From JABCPE02 sp963506915 (GTDB lineage: Bacteria; Bacteroidota; Bacteroidia; Flavobacteriales; Weeksellaceae), in the NCBI GenBank assembly GCA_963506915.1, contig CAUORE010000018.1, positions 1-34,692 of the forward strand: a DNA stretch of 34,692 nucleotides. Reading direction: 5' to 3'. Below, piece after piece: positions 21,188 to 30,519 of the stretch. The notes beneath the pieces were generated by a model, which saw nothing but the letters and a program-made list of their open reading frames with translations, did no database searches and had not been told where the DNA came from. The position numbers and the translations under genes are program-made. Within the stretch, counting starts at the first letter, position 1. Each line of letters starts with the position of its first letter.

Positions 21188-22381
21188 ATGCTTAGTTCAA
21201 AATTTTTATCTCATCTTCAAAATGAATTGACTCAAATAGAAAATGATGGTCTCTACAAGAGAGAGCGCATCATCACTTCTTCACAAGATGCCGAAATCGT
21301 AGCCAATGGAAAAAAACTACTGAATTTCTGTGCGAATAATTACCTCGGACTTTCTAATCATCCAGAGGTCATAAAAGCATCACAAAGCACGATGGATACA
21401 CACGGATACGGAATGTCTTCTGTAAGGTTCATCTGTGGAACACAGGATATTCACAAGAATTTGGAAAACAAAATTTCTGAGTTTTTAGGAATGGAAGACA
21501 CTATCCTCTACGCGGCTGCTTTTGATGCGAATGGTGGAGTTTTCGAACCGCTTTTCACTGACCAAGATGCCATTATTTCTGATGAGCTGAACCACGCTTC
21601 CATCATCGATGGTGTAAGACTTTGTAAAGCAGCAAGATACCGCTACAAGAACAATAATATGGAGGATCTGGAAGCCCAGCTGAAAGCTGCTTCAGAGAAA
21701 AACCACCGCTTCAAAATCATCGTAACAGACGGCGTTTTCTCTATGGACGGCATCGTAGCGAATCTAAAAGGAGTATGTGATTTGGCTGAAAAATATGATG
21801 CTTTAGTAATGGTGGATGACAGCCACGCCACAGGATTTATAGGAAAAACAGGGCGAGGCACCCACGAAGCTAATGATGTGATGAGCCGTGTGGATATCAT
21901 TACTTCTACCCTTGGGAAGGCTCTTGGTGGCGCTATGGGAGGTTTCACATCAGGGAAAAAAGAAATTATAGACATGCTGAGACAGCGTTCCCGCCCTTAT
22001 CTTTTCTCTAATTCATTGGCGCCAGGGATTGTAGGAGCAGCGACAAAAGTGCTGGAAATGCTTTCCAAAGACACTTCTCTGAGAGACAAAGTAATGGAAA
22101 ACGCCCAATATTTCCGCTCTGAAATGAAAGCCAAAGGATTTGATATTCCAGATGGTGATGCGGCAATCGTCCCAGTGATGCTCTACGATGCCAAGCTTTC
22201 ACAAAAAATGGCTGAAAAACTAATGGATGAAGGCATCTATGTGATAGGTTTCTTCTACCCTGTGGTACCGAAAGAAAAAGCAAGAATACGAGTTCAGCTC
22301 TCTGCTGCTCATACCAAGGAGCATTTAGACAAAGCCATCGCAGCTTTTGAAAAAGTAGGAAAAGAATTGGGAGTTATTTAA
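21188..22381 (+). CDS. kbl: Glycine C-acetyltransferase (2-amino-3-ketobutyrate CoA ligase)
   Basis: The 397-residue fold-type I PLP enzyme of the alpha-oxoamine synthase family converts 2-amino-3-oxobutyrate and CoA to glycine and acetyl-CoA. The opening (LSSKFLSHLQNELTQIENDG), LNFCANNYLGLSNHPE, HGYGMSSVRFICGTQ and DDSHATGFIGKTGRG fit KBL, and Lys244 in TSTLGKALGGAMGG binds PLP. Related enzymes (KAS, BioF, SPT) differ in the N-terminal region; KBL is the best choice here. threonine dehydrogenase (tdh) is not adjacent. A terminator follows at 22390. Confidence 0.93.
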   Translation: MLSSKFLSHLQNELTQIENDGLYKRERIITSSQDAEIVANGKKLLNFCANNYLGLSNHPEVIKASQSTMDTHGYGMSSVRFICGTQDIHKNLENKISEFLGMEDTILYAAAFDANGGVFEPLFTDQDAIISDELNHASIIDGVRLCKAARYRYKNNNMEDLEAQLKAASEKNHRFKIIVTDGVFSMDGIVANLKGVCDLAEKYDALVMVDDSHATGFIGKTGRGTHEANDVMSRVDIITSTLGKALGGAMGGFTSGKKEIIDMLRQRSRPYLFSNSLAPGIVGAATKVLEMLSKDTSLRDKVMENAQYFRSEMKAKGFDIPDGDAAIVPVMLYDAKLSQKMAEKLMDEGIYVIGFFYPVVPKEKARIRVQLSAAHTKEHLDKAIAAFEKVGKELGVI

Positions 22382-22389
22382 TCATTGAC

Positions 22390-22424
22390 AAAAAAAGACT
22401 TATCATAGTGATAAGTCTTTTTTT
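22390..22424. terminator. Bidirectional terminator between kbl and the porin gene
   Basis: GACTTATCA (22397-22405) pairs with TGATAAGTC (22409-22417) around a 3-nt loop, extended by seven A on the left and seven T on the right. Confidence 0.92.
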
Positions 22425-22432
22425 ATATTGGG

Positions 22433-23728
22433 TTAGAATTTTAATTGTGCTTGTAATCTTATCAAACCTCCTTTTTCGTGGTAGTTAGGATTTGCGAAAT
22501 CTTTGTGAGCTCTGTCCGATATAGTGTACATCGCTACAAGTTCAAAGGCTTTGAATGGGTGCCATTCTAGTCCTATTTCCATTTCTTTTACATTGTAGCT
22601 TCTAGCATCCAGCTCGTGTTTTTTTCCACCTTTGTAGTGCTGAAGTCTTACGAATGGAATGAATTTTTGGTCCCATTTATTGATAAAATAAGAGAATGTC
22701 GCATATCCACCATATAGGCTTTTAACTTCTACTGAATTTGTAGCTGCATCATATTCAGGGCCTTTACCAATGTTATATTCCGCCTGTATCCCAAACGGCT
22801 GTGGATAAAGAACAAACGATGCCGCTATTCTTTGGTCTAAATATTCTTTGTTAGTATGGGTAATTGTTCTCTCATTTGTTTTAGGCAAGACAAATTTCCC
22901 TGTATAAGCCTGTATCCCAGGTTCTATAATCTGATTTCCAACCTTAAATGGGTATGAAAATCTAGCCACCCAGTGGAATTTTTTGTTCTTATCATAGTTA
23001 TTCCCCGTTTGTCCGTTATAGAATCCCAAGGCAAAAACCCCAAAATCCCCCGAGTGTTTCAGGCCTTTTTTGTAAAGATAATCCATAATCTCTTTCTCCT
23101 TCTCTCTCGCCCACAAGAAATAAATACCCAGATCCCTTTCATCTTTTAGACCACTATTGATAGCATCATTTCTATCCAAAGGAAGCCTGTCGCTACTAGA
23201 CTGAAGGTTCTCGTAGCCGAAAGGAACTTTACTCTGCCCGATACGGATTTTGTATTCGTTTTTAGAGTTTAAACCCAAGTCAAAATAAGCGTCTTTGATA
23301 ACTCCTACATACTTTTTGTCCCCTACTGTTTTAGCAAAATCGGGCTGGATGTAGAAAAATACTCTTGGAGTAATCTGCCCAGAGAATTTGAATCTCAACC
23401 TTCTGAAAGACAATCCATCCGCTTCATTTCCCCAGAAATGGTCGCACTGCTCACAGCCTAGATTAGGATTATTTTCTAGAAATTCATTGTATCTCACTTG
23501 GACATATCCTCCGACAGAGATTTTATCATACCATTTGGAAGCCTTTTTTTCTTCCTTTTTATCAGCTGAACTGGCAGCCATGATTTCCTTTAAAGACTGG
23601 ATTTCCAGTTTTAAAGAGTCTAATTCCTTCTTATTAGAAATAACCAGAGAATCCTTAGCCGACTGATTTTCTTGAGCGAAAACCATAGATGATGCTAAGG
23701 CAAGAGATGTGAATGCTATTTTTCTCAT
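22433..23728 (-). CDS. OprO/OprP-type outer membrane porin
   Basis: The 431-residue product has a signal peptide ending MVFAQ (residue 19), then a predicted coiled coil (about 20-65, DSLKLEIQSLKEIMA) that may form a periplasmic trimer stalk, and then beta strands beginning ISVGGYVQVRYNEF. FRRLRFKFSGQIT, YIQPDFAKTV and KIRIGQSKVPFGYENLQSSS are landmarks of the phosphate-selective porin O/P family. It ends with the aromatic C-terminal strand LIRLQAQLKF. The substrate is not evident. It has one loop with CEQC (about residue 96), unusual for a porin. Its -7 box is TATATTTG on the minus strand at 23749-23756. Confidence 0.88.
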   Translation of the reverse strand: MRKIAFTSLALASSMVFAQENQSAKDSLVISNKKELDSLKLEIQSLKEIMAASSADKKEEKKASKWYDKISVGGYVQVRYNEFLENNPNLGCEQCDHFWGNEADGLSFRRLRFKFSGQITPRVFFYIQPDFAKTVGDKKYVGVIKDAYFDLGLNSKNEYKIRIGQSKVPFGYENLQSSSDRLPLDRNDAINSGLKDERDLGIYFLWAREKEKEIMDYLYKKGLKHSGDFGVFALGFYNGQTGNNYDKNKKFHWVARFSYPFKVGNQIIEPGIQAYTGKFVLPKTNERTITHTNKEYLDQRIAASFVLYPQPFGIQAEYNIGKGPEYDAATNSVEVKSLYGGYATFSYFINKWDQKFIPFVRLQHYKGGKKHELDARSYNVKEMEIGLEWHPFKAFELVAMYTISDRAHKDFANPNYHEKGGLIRLQAQLKF

Positions 23729-23748
23729 TTTTAATTTTTTAAACTCGG

Positions 23749-23756
23749 CAAATATA
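23749..23756 (-). promoter_or_regulatory. -7 box for the porin gene
   Basis: The minus strand reads TATATTTG, 20 nt before the porin ATG. The surrounding 204-bp divergent spacer (23729-23932) is otherwise AT-rich and holds no gene I can support. Confidence 0.55.
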
Positions 23757-23894
23757 ATTATTATTTATTTCAAAAACCTTTATACTTTTTATAAATTCAC
23801 ATTTTATTTGTTAAAAACTTATCATAATTGTTAAATTTTGGTTAAAATTTTATTGTTTTAATTAAAATAACAAGCAGGTTTAAAAGAAAAAATA

Positions 23895-23902
23895 TATTTT
23901 TG
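23895..23902 (+). promoter_or_regulatory. -7 box TATTTTTG for the carbonic anhydrase gene
   Basis: TATTTTTG lies 30 nt before the ATG at 23933. No clear TTTG is seen at -33. Confidence 0.45.
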
Positions 23903-23932
23903 TCATTGAATAAATATTAAATATTTTATTTT

Positions 23933-24751
23933 ATGAAAAAGGTAGTGTTAAAATCAGCTCTAGTATTAGGAGTAATTTTGAGTGTAGCATCTTGTAAGAA
24001 AGAAGACAAAAAAGAAGGACACGCTGACCACAAAAAAGAAAGAAAACACAAATCTGAGTATGAAAAGACAAAAGAAGTAAATGGTATTGAAATTACAGAA
24101 TACCATGTTTTGTCTGAAGAAGAACAGAAAAAACTAACTCCTGATATGGTACTTCAGCAATTAGCTGCTGGTAATGAGCGTTTTAGAACAGGAACAATCA
24201 CAGCCAGAGACCACTCTACTGCTGTATTACAAGCTGTAGAAGGACAATATCCAAAAGCATATGTTCTAAGCTGTATAGATAGTAGAGTTCCTGTAGAGGA
24301 TGTTTTAGACCAAGGTATCGGTGACCTATTCGTAGGAAGAGTAGCTGGTAACTTTGTAGATGTAGACCAATTAGGAAGTATGGAGTATGCAGTAAAATCT
24401 GGTTCTAAAGTGATTATGGTACTAGGACACGAGAGCTGTGGTGCTGTAAAAAGTACAATCGATGATGTGAAATTGGGTAACATCACTGAAATGCTTACTA
24501 AAATAAAACCAGCTGTCGCTATGACAAATAAAACTTTCACAGGTGAAAAATCTACTAAAAACAAGCAATATGTGCATGATGTAGCTGTAAACAATGTGAA
24601 AAATACAATCGATGAAATCCGTAAGAGAAGTCCATACATCAAAGAAAAAGAGGACAAAGGAGAAATCAAAATCGTTGGTGCTTACTACTCTCTTAAAGAT
24701 GCTAAAATCGAGCGTATAAACTACCAAGTAGACGGATTAAGCGAAAACTAA
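23933..24751 (+). CDS. Beta-class carbonic anhydrase lipoprotein
   Basis: The 272-residue protein has a lipoprotein signal (VASC, lipid Cys21) and then a highly charged linker of about 25 residues rich in Lys, His and Glu. The catalytic domain follows: SCIDSRVP with zinc ligand Cys114 and the Asp116-Arg118 dyad, and GHESCGAV with His166 and Cys169, the full beta-CA zinc set. It interconverts CO2 and bicarbonate. The signal places it outside the cytoplasm, unusual for the beta class, which is mostly cytosolic, although periplasmic members exist. The surface charge in the linker could bind metal or the membrane. It diverges from the OprO/P-like porin. Confidence 0.92.
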   Translation: MKKVVLKSALVLGVILSVASCKKEDKKEGHADHKKERKHKSEYEKTKEVNGIEITEYHVLSEEEQKKLTPDMVLQQLAAGNERFRTGTITARDHSTAVLQAVEGQYPKAYVLSCIDSRVPVEDVLDQGIGDLFVGRVAGNFVDVDQLGSMEYAVKSGSKVIMVLGHESCGAVKSTIDDVKLGNITEMLTKIKPAVAMTNKTFTGEKSTKNKQYVHDVAVNNVKNTIDEIRKRSPYIKEKEDKGEIKIVGAYYSLKDAKIERINYQVDGLSEN

Positions 24752-24770
24752 TAATCTTTTTTATATACAA

Positions 24771-25286
24771 TCAAAAAGGAGTACTTTTTTCAAGTGCTCT
24801 TTTTTGTTTTTTGATATCACGCCACGCCCACGGAGCTACAGGTTTTTTATCCTGCCAAAGTCCTCGCTTATTTTCCCTCGCTACAGTTTCTATCTTGTCA
24901 TATTCTTTATCCGAAGAATATTTCTTAAAATGCCACGCATATCCAGCTCTTACAATTTCTTTATTGATATTGATCTCCCCAACAAATATTTCTGCGATGA
25001 TTCTCTGATACCTGTCCTTCTTCTTTTGTCTAACGATTTTCACTTCTTTTCCGAAACATAAATCCGATGCAAATTTCTTTGCTCTTTTCCCAAAAGGCTG
25101 TCCCTTTTCTGGTGCGTCTATATGATTGAGCCGAACTTTAACCTCTTGATTTTCTTTATATAAAATCTTAAAGGTATCTCCATCCGAAATCCCTACGACT
25201 TTGGCATAAAATTCATTCGGTAAATCTTGTGCTGATGCAGAACAGCAGCAAAAAACGGCTACGATTAAAAATATTATTCTTTTCAT
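24771..25286 (-). CDS. Secreted thermonuclease-family (SNase-like) nuclease
   Basis: The 171-residue product has a signal peptide ending SASAQ (residue 20), so it acts in the periplasm or outside. The SNase fold is seen from SDGDTFKI, VRLNHIDAPEKGQPFGKRAKKF and DRYQRIIAEIFVG; the catalytic set of staphylococcal nuclease (Arg35, Glu43 and Arg87) corresponds to Arg52, Glu60 and Arg95 here. The tail ENKRGLWQDKKPVAPWAWR is typical of the family. It cuts DNA or RNA with a calcium ion. Its last codons lie over the carbonic anhydrase terminator. It is 38 nt downstream of the Lrp/AsnC gene on the same strand, with a hairpin terminator between. Confidence 0.9.
   Translation of the reverse strand: MKRIIFLIVAVFCCCSASAQDLPNEFYAKVVGISDGDTFKILYKENQEVKVRLNHIDAPEKGQPFGKRAKKFASDLCFGKEVKIVRQKKKDRYQRIIAEIFVGEININKEIVRAGYAWHFKKYSSDKEYDKIETVARENKRGLWQDKKPVAPWAWRDIKKQKRALEKSTPF
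24779..24805 (+). terminator. Terminator of the carbonic anhydrase gene, inside the nuclease 3' end
   Basis: GAGTACTT (24779-24786) pairs with AAGTGCTC (24792-24799), including one G-T wobble, around a 5-nt loop, and is followed by a T-run. It lies within the last ten codons of the converging nuclease gene, which are therefore constrained twice. Confidence 0.75.
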
Positions 25287-25290
25287 TTTT

Positions 25291-25320
25291 AAATAAAAAA
25301 AGAGAAGTAAACACTTCTCT
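25291..25320 (-). terminator. Intrinsic terminator after the Lrp/AsnC gene
   Basis: AGAGAAGT (25301-25308) pairs with ACTTCTCT (25313-25320) around the loop AAAC; on the minus strand a T-rich run follows. It separates the regulator from the nuclease. Confidence 0.82.
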
Positions 25321-25324
25321 AAAT

Positions 25325-25798
25325 TTATATTTCTACTGCTTTTATCAATCTATTTTTATCACTGAAATATTCCTCGATAGAAATCATACTTTCCGTACGC
25401 ATTACATCATCTATGTCATTGATTCCGTAGATTATTCTCTTGGCATCATCTGTATCTTTGGCTCTGATTTTACAGAAGATATTGTATTTCCCTGCGATAA
25501 CGCTTAATTCCGTCACATTTGGGATTTTTTCTAACTCTTTAAGGACTGCCATTGTCTTATTTGATTTACTCAAGAAAATACCAACATATGTGATAAATCT
25601 GTAATCCAATTTTGTGTAATCTATCACTAGAGAAGAACCTCGAATGATTCCTACATCCTCCATTTTTTTAACTCTCACATGGATAGTTCCTGCGGAAACT
25701 CCCATTTTCTGGGCAATTTCTGTAAAAGGCATCCTCGTATTTTCTACTAAGTAATCTAAAATTTTCTTATCAATTTCATCAAGTTGTGAATTATGCAT
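25325..25798 (-). CDS. Lrp/AsnC family transcriptional regulator
   Basis: A 157-residue protein with the standard layout: an N-terminal helix-turn-helix (LDEIDKKILDYLVENTRMPF, then TEIAQKMGVSAGTIHVRVKKM) and a C-terminal RAM ligand-binding domain from about residue 70 (YVGIFLSKSNKTMAVLKEL to the end). Family members bind amino acids and act as dimers or octamers; the ligand and targets here cannot be told. It has its own -7 box TATTTTTG on the minus strand (25846-25853). Its gene is followed by a terminator before the nuclease, so a joint operon is uncertain. Confidence 0.93.
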   Translation of the reverse strand: MHNSQLDEIDKKILDYLVENTRMPFTEIAQKMGVSAGTIHVRVKKMEDVGIIRGSSLVIDYTKLDYRFITYVGIFLSKSNKTMAVLKELEKIPNVTELSVIAGKYNIFCKIRAKDTDDAKRIIYGINDIDDVMRTESMISIEEYFSDKNRLIKAVEI

Positions 25799-25845
25799 AT
25801 CTTATCCTTTTTATCAATGTTTAGTACAAATTTTCAATCGTTGGA

Positions 25846-25853
25846 CAAAAATA
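25846..25853 (-). promoter_or_regulatory. -7 box for the Lrp/AsnC gene
   Basis: The minus strand reads TATTTTTG 47 nt before the Lrp ATG at 25798. The leader between contains no obvious structure. Confidence 0.5.
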
Positions 25854-25895
25854 CTTGTTTTTATTCAATTATAAAAGGATTTTTCAATAAAAATT

Positions 25896-28800
25896 TTAAT
25901 TTGACTTCATAGTATCTTGTTTGATGCTATCTTTCTTAGTTTCTTGAGTTTCTTTTTTTAATTTTTTCTTTGGTAAAAACCTATTAAATCCATATGAAAG
26001 CACTATACCGCCACCATATGTCTGGTTGGCTCCCGCGGAACTTCCCAGAACCAATCCTACATTAGAAGGTTTAGAATATACCCTTCCTATTAGGCTTCCA
26101 TTGTTGTTTTTAGACATATCATATTCTATAATTCCCTCTCCTGAAAGATAGTTGTTCTGTGTCCTTGTACTTCCTGATAAAGGAACTCCAGTTCCTGCTT
26201 TTATGGTAAGTCTTGGCGATACAGTGTAGCTCACTTTTGCACTCGCTCTGTCACTGGTATTTAGGCTTTCTGAACCTTTGATGTAGTCTAAATCAACTTG
26301 TAAATCACTACTAATCGAATTAAACGCTGCGCTCAACTGCTGGAGGAAAGCATTCACACTAGAGGCTATCGCCGAAGAAGCATTTGTATTAGATACATTG
26401 AAATTTCCTAACGCCAAAATAGATGCAAACTGCAAGACACGCTCCTCTTCCGTAGCCAATTTAGTATTCAGCACCTCACGAACTTGGCTGGACACTTCTG
26501 GTGCTTGGATTACAGGTCGTATATTTGGAGCAGTAAGTCTGTTAGTTATTCTGGTCTGCAGTTCTACATTCACAGGCGGAAGAGACCCTGTATTTAGATA
26601 CTCTCCCATATTAGAAACTATGGCATCATAGCTGGCAGTGATGTTCAGTTCTGGATTCATGACATCTCCATTCCAGTGCAGATTACTTCCTTTTTTAATA
26701 TCAAATTTTTTCTCTAAAATAGCCTTTGAAATGTATGTTCCAGACTCTACAGAATACCCCCCAAACATACGCATATTACCAGTCTTATCCATACTGAATT
26801 TCATATTTCTAGTATTCCCCTGAACACTGATATCCCCTACTTCATCTCCTACTAAAACATTGACCGTAGAGTTTTTGTCAGCCGAAATGTTCAGGTTGAT
26901 ATCCATAGCCAGACCTGTTCGTTTTTTCTCTGCTACCACTACATTTCCTTCCTTGTTTTCTTTCAAAAATCTTAGCATTTTAAATTCATCTCCTGAACTT
27001 GCCGAAGCGCTATTAAGAGTAAAAATACTATTTTTCAATACATCAGCCGTAGCATCTATTTTCAAAGTCTGATTTTCAAAGCCCACGAAGATATCGCCTT
27101 TAGCAAAAATCATCCCCCAGAAAGTATCAAAATCTTTCTGCTCTGTATTTAGAAGCATAAGGTCATCCGCACGAATAAGGAGGTCGGCACCAATATTAGA
27201 CAAATCTGATAAACTCAAACGCCCGATAGAAATCATCCCTTTTGAGTTGGTTCTATGGTCTTTAACACCAACAAGGTTAAAGAGCAAGTTCCCATTAGAA
27301 ACCGTAACAACTGTATCATCAAAGGTATAATCTACTCCTGAAAATTTCAACTTCAGAGCAAAGCCTTTCATGGCGATATCTCCGCCATAGTTCAGGTCTT
27401 TGGGTGTTCCATCTATCTTTATATCTCCCGTAGCTTTTCCTTTAAAATTAGAAAAAATATCCTTCACAAACGCCTGAACAAAGCCTAAATCAAAATCATG
27501 TAATTTAGCCACAAGGTCTAATTTAGGCGATCTCATGTTGTTATCTATCGTCCCTTCCAGAGCTAATTTATCATTCCCAAACCATTCGCCAGATTCTATA
27601 TTAGCTTTTACATTATAAACATTGACATACTCACTTGCCTCAGCATTGATAATTAGATTTCCTAAATAATTATCACTCACACTGATATCTTCTATTTTGA
27701 GGTCTATCAATGGAACCAAATCAGTCTGGTTCATTTTTACCTTCAAACTTCCATTGGCTACCCCTTTCAAGTCTATTTTGCTGTCTTGATGCACTACTGC
27801 GAGGATTTTAGAGATGTCCATATTTTTAACATCTCCTGACAGGTCAAAATCCTTTCCGTTTTTAAAAATTCCATTGACAAGAATTTCGCTGTCATCAGAA
27901 TACAATCTCAGATTTTTGATTTGAAAATCTTGAGTTTTTTTCCTGTAAACTATGGAATGGTCAAGCTCTGGTGATGTATCCACCATCCAAATGAAATTAC
28001 TCAGTTTAAGCTCTGTAGGCGAAAATTTCACTACATAATCCCCATTAGCACTCATAGACTGCTCTATATCAGCCGTATAAGGAGTCCATTGGTTCTTTTT
28101 TTCCTTTTCCAATGTCCCTACTTTTAGACTTGCAAGGACATTAAGTTTTTTATTATCCTTATTTTGGGCTTTTATGTTGATATCCTTTAATACACTTCCT
28201 TGGTATTCAGTTCTTTCCACATTCGCTGACCAATAGTCATCAGGGTTAGAAGTATCTATTCTCAAGGCTATATTTCGTGCCATGACACTGTCTCTTTCTA
28301 CTCCTTCACGAACTTCATAATCTGGATTTACTTTTGCTAAAAGCCTTTCCGCTTCAGAGATTTCCACCTCTTTTTCCATAATATATTTAAAGGAAGGAGC
28401 ATTCAGATTCAGCTTCAAATTATCGGTATTTCCATCAAAACTACCAGTAATTTTTGCTCCATCTGCAATAGAAATATTAGGCTCAAAATAGTCTATTAAT
28501 TTCTGATGAACATCGATATCCATCGTAAAACTTTGACCCTTGTAGTATTTTTTTACCTTATTTCCTGCCAAAAGTCTATTAGCTCCCTCTTGGAGCATTC
28601 CTCCGATATCTTCTAGGTTAAATTTCCCCGAAATTTTACCCTTCACAGCATCTGGCATATCCACCTCTATCACTCTATTTCCGCCTTCCATAGCCACTTT
28701 CACAGCTCCATTTGGGATAGAAACGGGCTTATTTCCACCCAAAACTACATTATTTATCGTTGCATCAAGGTCTAAATCGTTAATATTAGTCATCGAAACT

Positions 28801-30518
28801 TTCCCCTTCACATCTCCTCTAAATGTATTCGTTCCCGAACCCGAAGCCCCGAAATAAGCCAAATTCAGATGGTCTATCTTTGCATCTACATCAGCAGAAA
28901 GTCTCGGTTTGCTAAAATCTATTTTACCATCTACCACGCCTCTAGCCTGCGTGTCATTGATGCTGATTATCCCTTTAAACTGCTTTTGCGCCAGTTCCCC
29001 ATCCAGAGAAATATTGTTCAATGTTTTCCCCATGAGTTCTATTTTTGAAATCTGGGATTTTGTATTTAGAGATAAAGTATTGATATCAAAGCCTTTACCC
29101 TGTACATTGAATTTTCCAGAAACCAGCCCAACCTGCTTATTTTTCGTTAAAATCGTTGTATTCAAGTCTTTCAAAGTCAGATTTCCGCTATATTCGGGCA
29201 TTTTAGAAGAGTAATTTCTAAGGACAAAGTTATCAATCTGCGCTTGCCCAATTCCTGTAATCAAATTCCCTTTTGCGGCCACTCGGTCTTTATTGAGGTC
29301 TGCAAATCCATTATATTTTATACGCCCAAAATCATCAGCCACACCGCCCATTTTTTTCGCAATGAAAGACGGCAAAGATTCTTTCAGCCCTTTATAAGTG
29401 AAGGCAGCAGAAATTTGATTACTTTTAATATTGAAATTCCCCTCCATCAGTTTAGCCAACCTTATTTCTGAAGTCTGGATTTCATTATCTTTTACTTTTA
29501 TCAAAAAGTTTTTAAGGACAAAATCATTCAGCGTTCCATCCATCTTCCCGAAAAGCTGGTATTTTTGGTAATTATCCCAGTTTTTCACGAAATAGCTGAT
29601 GTCATATCCATGGAGATAGCTGCCTCTTTTGAGGTTCATATCCCACACCACTTTATTATTAAAATCTTTCCAACCTGTCTTTTTATCAAGGTTAAAAACC
29701 AAATCACCCTGTAAGAGTGAATGGTCGGTATGAAAAATCAAATCTTTCAGTTCCAGTTTTTCATTTGTCACTGTAACATCTCCAGAAAGCGCTTCCAGCC
29801 TATGTTTTTTGCCCCATCTTTCGGTAACGAAAGAAAATTTATTGAGTTTCAAAGTAACATTTGGGCCATTTGTTTTTAAATCAGAAACATAGGCATTAAA
29901 ATTCTCTGCTTTCAGCCAGTTGCCGTCTTCTCCTAGATTTTTATTGACAATAGAAACTTTTCCATTGATAATTTCTATTCTGGTCGTAAATTTAGCTGGT
30001 GGTTTAGTAGGGTCTTTCGGAGTGTCAAATTTTTCAATATATTTGGTAAAATTATCCTGCTCCTCGCCTTTATAGGTAACTACCTTTAAGTCAGGTTCTT
30101 CTAGACTTATTTTTTGAAATTTTAAATCTCTGGAATTAAAAGCTATAGCAAACCAGTCTGAATGTGCTGTAAGTTTTTTAGCCTTCAAAAATTCAAAATC
30201 ATGATGGTCTTTTGCAGAAACGCCATTGATTACCACATCGCCTAAAAAGTTGATTTCCACATTTTCAGCACTAAATGTGGTTTTAAATTCTTTATTCAGA
30301 AAACAGATAGCTTCTTTTGCAAGTTTATCCTTTACCGAAGGGATATTGATAGCTATCAGCAGTGAAACAACTAAGAAAATAAAACTAAAAAAGCAGAACA
30401 AAAACAGCTTTGCCCACCATGAAAGTTTTTTTACCTTTTCTTTTACATTTTTTATCGAGGATTTGTTGTTTTCTTCTCCGATTTCGTTGTTATCTATATT
30501 TTTATCTATATTTGCCAT
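25896..30518 (-). CDS. TamB-like translocation/assembly module protein (DUF490)
   Basis: From ATG 30518 this 1540-residue protein starts with a charged cytoplasmic tail, a basic stretch (VKEKVKKLSWWAK) and one membrane helix of about residues 37-58. The remainder is a very long run of beta-strand-rich repeats typical of AsmA/TamB proteins, with the DUF490/TamB C-terminal domain beginning near residue 1110 (NISADKNSTVNVLVGDEVGD) and ending in a Lys/Gln-rich tail. Such proteins bridge the inner and outer membranes and move lipids or help assemble outer membrane proteins. A longer frame to 30566 would overlap tsaD and is not favoured. In E. coli the partner is the Omp85 protein TamA; no TamA-like gene is in the window. 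Its start is one base from tsaD's. Confidence 0.9.
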   Translation of the reverse strand: MANIDKNIDNNEIGEENNKSSIKNVKEKVKKLSWWAKLFLFCFFSFIFLVVSLLIAINIPSVKDKLAKEAICFLNKEFKTTFSAENVEINFLGDVVINGVSAKDHHDFEFLKAKKLTAHSDWFAIAFNSRDLKFQKISLEEPDLKVVTYKGEEQDNFTKYIEKFDTPKDPTKPPAKFTTRIEIINGKVSIVNKNLGEDGNWLKAENFNAYVSDLKTNGPNVTLKLNKFSFVTERWGKKHRLEALSGDVTVTNEKLELKDLIFHTDHSLLQGDLVFNLDKKTGWKDFNNKVVWDMNLKRGSYLHGYDISYFVKNWDNYQKYQLFGKMDGTLNDFVLKNFLIKVKDNEIQTSEIRLAKLMEGNFNIKSNQISAAFTYKGLKESLPSFIAKKMGGVADDFGRIKYNGFADLNKDRVAAKGNLITGIGQAQIDNFVLRNYSSKMPEYSGNLTLKDLNTTILTKNKQVGLVSGKFNVQGKGFDINTLSLNTKSQISKIELMGKTLNNISLDGELAQKQFKGIISINDTQARGVVDGKIDFSKPRLSADVDAKIDHLNLAYFGASGSGTNTFRGDVKGKVSMTNINDLDLDATINNVVLGGNKPVSIPNGAVKVAMEGGNRVIEVDMPDAVKGKISGKFNLEDIGGMLQEGANRLLAGNKVKKYYKGQSFTMDIDVHQKLIDYFEPNISIADGAKITGSFDGNTDNLKLNLNAPSFKYIMEKEVEISEAERLLAKVNPDYEVREGVERDSVMARNIALRIDTSNPDDYWSANVERTEYQGSVLKDINIKAQNKDNKKLNVLASLKVGTLEKEKKNQWTPYTADIEQSMSANGDYVVKFSPTELKLSNFIWMVDTSPELDHSIVYRKKTQDFQIKNLRLYSDDSEILVNGIFKNGKDFDLSGDVKNMDISKILAVVHQDSKIDLKGVANGSLKVKMNQTDLVPLIDLKIEDISVSDNYLGNLIINAEASEYVNVYNVKANIESGEWFGNDKLALEGTIDNNMRSPKLDLVAKLHDFDLGFVQAFVKDIFSNFKGKATGDIKIDGTPKDLNYGGDIAMKGFALKLKFSGVDYTFDDTVVTVSNGNLLFNLVGVKDHRTNSKGMISIGRLSLSDLSNIGADLLIRADDLMLLNTEQKDFDTFWGMIFAKGDIFVGFENQTLKIDATADVLKNSIFTLNSASASSGDEFKMLRFLKENKEGNVVVAEKKRTGLAMDINLNISADKNSTVNVLVGDEVGDISVQGNTRNMKFSMDKTGNMRMFGGYSVESGTYISKAILEKKFDIKKGSNLHWNGDVMNPELNITASYDAIVSNMGEYLNTGSLPPVNVELQTRITNRLTAPNIRPVIQAPEVSSQVREVLNTKLATEEERVLQFASILALGNFNVSNTNASSAIASSVNAFLQQLSAAFNSISSDLQVDLDYIKGSESLNTSDRASAKVSYTVSPRLTIKAGTGVPLSGSTRTQNNYLSGEGIIEYDMSKNNNGSLIGRVYSKPSNVGLVLGSSAGANQTYGGGIVLSYGFNRFLPKKKLKKETQETKKDSIKQDTMKSN
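30507..30514 (+). promoter_or_regulatory. -7 box of tsaD, within the tamB coding region
   Basis: TATATTTG ends 5 nt before the tsaD ATG at 30520, and TTG at 30487-30489 is a possible -33 element 17 nt upstream. It lies entirely inside the 5' end of the tamB-like gene on the other strand. A leaderless tsaD mRNA is predicted. Confidence 0.5.
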
Positions 30519-30519
30519 T

